From contig KV748224.1 in the NCBI GenBank assembly GCA_001692895.1, forward strand, positions 558,001-622,000: DNA of 64,000 nt. The letters run 5' to 3'. Positions 60,801 to 64,000 of this stretch are shown here, in pieces. This stretch comes from Cenococcum geophilum 1.58. Its lineage: Eukaryota > Ascomycota > Dothideomycetes > Gloniales > Gloniaceae. The notes below the pieces were generated by a model, which did no database searches, was not told the origin of the DNA, and saw only the letters and a list, made by a program, of their open reading frames with translations. A program made the translations under genes and the position numbers. Within the stretch, counting starts at the first letter, position 1, and each line of letters opens with the position of its first letter.

Positions 60801-61100
60801 CGTGGTAGGGTTAGTATGCTTCTTTAGTGCTAAGGCCTTCTTAATATCGGCTATCGTAATAGCGAAAATCGTATGCTTGGGTTTCTTAGTAAGTTACGCT
60901 AGTGGGGTAGCTCTAATTATGCGGATATCTAGGGTGCCGAGCTCGCTCGGATTGTCTATAGTTTCTTATTTAGGTTTAGGTTTAGTATTAGGTATAGAGT
61001 TAGTATTAGATTTAGGTTTGGGTTCTTTAAGAATCCTTTTTATAGTAGAATACTAGTCCTTCTAGTATTTTCGTGTATAGAGCTTAAGCTTTTGCTTGGC
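57810..61100 (-). pseudogene. G4 pol: RT, RNase H, integrase, chromodomain
   Basis: Minus strand. RT near 60233 reads AYINDILIYS (YIDD with Asp to Asn), followed by CEFYKTEVLYL and FANFYQRFI. The RNase H region has IEANSPNYVTRGILSQY. The integrase core near 58850-58480 shows DFIINLPKS, IVVIDQLSK, TIISNRGSQF (Asp to Asn) and [11 protein letters not shown]. The C-terminal chromodomain near 58010-57870 reads EYFVKRIND, YLMK-RGF, WEPVNSI. Stop at 57810-57812, next to the polypurine tract. RIP stops interrupt it throughout. The 5' limit is approximate; a short-repeat tract (61122-61260) lies just beyond. Confidence 0.85.
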
Positions 61101-61121
61101 TTAGGGCGGTGTAGTGCTTAG

Positions 61122-61260
61122 TAATAACTTATGGAATTTAGTGGAGTTTTTAGATCCTTAGTGGATGTTGGTGGAATTCTTATATTAGTGGAATTTAGTG
61201 GAATTCCTAGGTTAGTGGAATCTAGTGGATTCCTTAGGTACGGGGTGGACAGTTATAGAA
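61122..61260 (-). repeat. AGTGGAATT short tandem repeats between G4 protease and RT
   Basis: Several copies of TTAGTGGAATTT/TAGTGGATTCC in plus orientation. In the coding direction it reads as repeats of the type LNSTN/IPPTS, so it is likely a variable linker in Pol. Confidence 0.65.
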
Positions 61261-61849
61261 ATTTTAGACTAGTGGATTGTGGTGGATTTTTTGGATTTTA
61301 GTTCTGGGTCTAAGTAGCGAGTAGTAAGGCACTTCTGCTTGCAACGGGAGGCGGTAAATAGAAGCTTAAGGTTGTCCTAATTAATAGTTACCTTATATAG
61401 CTTTATCTAGGATTATCTAAGAATTACCGAGTGACCTAGGGTAGTAACAAAAAGTTTAATTAATTCTTTGTAGTTTAGGTATTAGAGTCTTAGGAATACT
61501 ACGTAGGTAATACGGCCTAAGATGGTGCGTTTGCCATTAAATCCAAATATATTAATATGCCGGTCGAGGGGGGTTAGGGTAAAACCATTATCTTATATAA
61601 AGATCTTGTTAATAAATCCTATGCCGCTAGCTCCTATATTAATTAGGATTTAAGCGTTAGCCTATTAACTATTTTACCGAAGATGGTAGTTAATAGTTAT
61701 ACTACGGTCCTAAGAGTTGGAGTTTGTAATATTAAATGCGTTTAACGAGATTCTATAGCAGAGCTGTTCTAGAGAGCGACTTAGCTCTAGGACCTTCCTT
61801 TTAGAGGTAATTAGGGTGGGGTTCTTATAGGGCGTCAGCTGTAGCTTTA

Positions 61850-62990
61850 TCCTTATAAATAGTGCTTATTAGATGCAGGACTGGAACTAGATAGAAATTG
61901 GGGACGGTAACCAAAAGATCAATGCGGTGAACGGCTGCTGGTATTGGCTGTTTATAATTTATATTTAGGCATAGGGACGAAGTAATAGTTGGAGAGGTAA
62001 AAGCTACTTCTATATTTAAAGCAGAGGCCTAGCTTAATGCGTCGTTCTCGTTTAGAGGACTCTAGTAGGGCGTACCCTAGGGTCCTAGTGTTAATATCCA
62101 TAGCATCGGGGTGCTTAGGCTAAGATAATGACTTAGTAGATGTTCGCGGGGTTGCTGTATTATATTATGGAGCGGGCTTTGGTATTAGGCGTAGTATATT
62201 ATTGTATCGTTTATTAATAACGTTTACGTAGGCATTAAGGGCTCCTGGTAGGTCTATGCCTATTAGGGAGGTTTTTAGTTTGGGGTTTAGGGATTTAATA
62301 AGGCTGTTAATTAGTGCGGAGTTGTTCCAGCCTGTTTTCTTTGCGTAATAGTTAAATTCGGAGAAGTATATTGGGAAATTTTTTGTTCCTTAAGTTATAT
62401 AGTTTATTTTTCTTTAAGCAGTAGCTTAACGGTTTAGGTCACTATATATAGCTTTAAGAAGTACAACTAGGCTTTACACTAAGTTTGGCTAAAGCGGTTT
62501 AATAAGGTTAGCTATATCTCCTTTTAGTTAACTTAGGGCGTAATAGAGTTAGTTAGCTTTAGTTAGGTAATGGTTAGCGTTACTAGTTAGCTTATTTTTA
62601 AGCTAGCTTAAAAATAATTAGAGCTCTTATCATTTACTAATAAATACTAGAGGATCTAGTAGTCGTTCAGATCGTTTCGGTATAGTGGTTAGCTTAGGGT
62701 AAGTAGCTACTATGGGTTCGGGGCTCGCGTTCCGCGTGTTTATCTCTAGAGATAGCGTTTGGTCTTAAGGTTCTAGTGTAGGTATCTTAAGGGCGCGGAC
62801 TTCTTCTTAGAGGTCCTTAATTAATTACTAGTATCGTGCTTCTTGTTTAGCTTATTGTTAATTTAAAGTAGCTTAGTTCTGTTTAAGGGCGTCTATAAAA
62901 GACTTCTATATCCCTGCTAATTGTTCTTAAAGTGCGGATATGATACTAGCGGCCGTTATAGGGGCTTCGGGTTCGTTCTGTATATCGATA
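61850..62990 (-). pseudogene. G4 gag, RIP-damaged
   Basis: Minus frame reads a Gag with a coiled-coil-like N-terminal part (KDLQEEVRALKIPTLEPQD), then SPEPIVATYPKLTTILKR, TKNFPIYFSEFNYYAKKTG and SALINSLIKSLNPKLKTSL. This is the usual capsid arrangement of fungal gypsy elements. A knuckle (LCFKYRSSFYLS, Cys-to-Tyr) lies near 61900. Start codon not identified. Confidence 0.65.
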
Positions 62991-63017
62991 GTAGTGTAAG
63001 TAGTTGACGTAATATAG

Positions 63018-63387
63018 TGTTACAGAGTAAGTATAAGCGATAATAATATATAGCAAGGTAGATATTATTAAGCTATATATATAAACTGTATAAGGAGGTT
63101 AAGACGTTGCGTAAGGAAAGAAGGTAGGGAAATGGGAAGAAAGGGCATATATTGTTAACTTGGTTACTTAGTTAATACGTGTATAGGCAGAATAGGGTTT
63201 AGGTTATAGTCCTAGCAGAACTTGGTAAAATTTAGTAGAACTTGGCAGAATATAGCAGAATGCCGTAAATTGCCATTAGATTGCCATTAGATTGCCGTTA
63301 GATTGCTATTTCGTAGTTAGTCTCTAATTGCTAAGTCGGTGGAAATAGGTGGACGTGTGCAAGGTGTTATAGGGGTGTCCCGTGACA
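63018..63387 (-). repeat. 5' LTR of G4
   Basis: 370 bp; 11-bp repeats at about 63262-63308. Confidence 0.93.
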
Positions 63388-63392
63388 ATAAG

Positions 63393-64000
63393 GGCCTAAA
63401 GAGGCTTTAGGGTAGATTTAAAGAAATAATATATATTCTATTTAAATTTAGGGGTATAGCTCTTATAAAGAGAAAGGAATAATATAAAAATCTTATAATT
63501 AAATAGTTAGTGTCTTAGCGGTCGATATATGCGTATATATGCACGTAGTCTTTAATGGACTTTGGTAGAATTAATCTAGTAGAACTTAGTAGGAATTAAT
63601 TAAGCTAGCAAATTTGGCAGAATTTAGTTAAAGCGTTAGGTTTTATCTATTGAGTATTTTATTAAGATATCCCTACTATAACTAGGCTAGCCCTATTATA
63701 TTAGGCTATTATAGGGGACTATTATATAGGTAAGGGATCTTCTCTAGGGTTAGACGCTATTAGGCCAGTTAAAGAGGTCTTAGTAAAATTGGTAGGATAC
63801 TTTAGTCCGTCGGCACTATATTTATAAGGGTTACTTATATACTATATATATACTACTTACTAGTTTAATATAGTAGTACTAGGGCTGCTTATAAGGCCAA
63901 TAACCTACAATTTTTACTATAATATAGGTAGTACATCAGGATTTTTTTTAGGCTAGTTGTTGCGGTTTGCAGCAAATTGCCGAAAACTGTGCGGTCGCGG
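63393..64000. other. RIP-mutated right end of window
   Basis: No gene seen. 63556-63625 has TAGAACTTAGTAGGAATT and TTGGCAGAATTTAG, similar to the G4 LTR repeats, so possibly an LTR scrap of a related element. The last ~45 bp regain CpA/CpG and may mark a boundary. Confidence 0.4.

Larger units (their letters stand above)
57423..63387 (-). mobile_element. Ty3/gypsy chromovirus 'G4'
   Basis: 370-bp LTRs with exact ATAAG duplications (57418-57422 and 63388-63392); 5,965 bp. Minus-strand gag, protease, RT, RNase H, integrase and chromodomain. Not nested and not interrupted. A different family from G1/G2 and G3. Confidence 0.94.

Overview
The window comes from the genome of a filamentous ascomycete (Pezizomycotina). 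It is almost entirely transposon graveyard, worn down by a process that looks like repeat-induced point mutation (RIP). Outside a few islands CpA and TpG are scarce and TpA dominates. Reading frames are broken at former Gln and Trp codons, and paired repeats differ by C/T and G/A transitions. One chromosomal gene survives intact: a spliced major-facilitator transporter at 54459-56174 (minus, four exons, 507 aa).

Layout. 1-3026: Crypton-type tyrosine-recombinase element (minus) between 85-bp direct repeats. 3325-3745: long-palindrome MITE. 3769-5583: three tandem units of a Tc1/mariner-like non-autonomous element. 5840-6587: two inverted copies of a coiled-coil reading frame. 6849-8597: pogo/Fot1-like transposon with TA flanks. 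8902-10948: small gag-only LTR element (duplication AGTCC). 11241-31075: Ty1/copia element 'Copia1' (minus; CTTAT), split by Ty3/gypsy 'G1' (minus; TTATC), itself split by a sister 'G2' (plus; AAAAT). 31620-36388: Tad1-like LINE with a 15-bp duplication, followed by a short 3' piece of the same family in opposite orientation (36941-37273). 37910-53320: second copia 'Copia2' (plus; AAGGC), split by gypsy 'G3' (minus; GTAAG), which holds a 1.4-kb non-coding retroposon (43568-44982). 54459-56174: the transporter. 57423-63387: chromodomain gypsy 'G4' (minus; ATAAG).

The insertions nest like Russian dolls, so order can be read directly: Copia1 before G1 before G2, and Copia2 before G3 before the non-coding retroposon. 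Removing the inserts gives about 6.0 kb for both copias and about 6.9 kb for both G1 and G2, which supports the boundaries.

The most unusual items are: the low-mutation 1.4-kb retroposon that shares a 3' tail with the LINE; a palindromic module recurring in unrelated LTR-element families; the single unbroken gag-pol frame of G2; a possible antisense frame in G3; and the Crypton with long direct repeats. No tRNA, rRNA or CRISPR array was seen. Element boundaries come from reading the sequence by eye. Family names rest on motif recognition, not on a database search.
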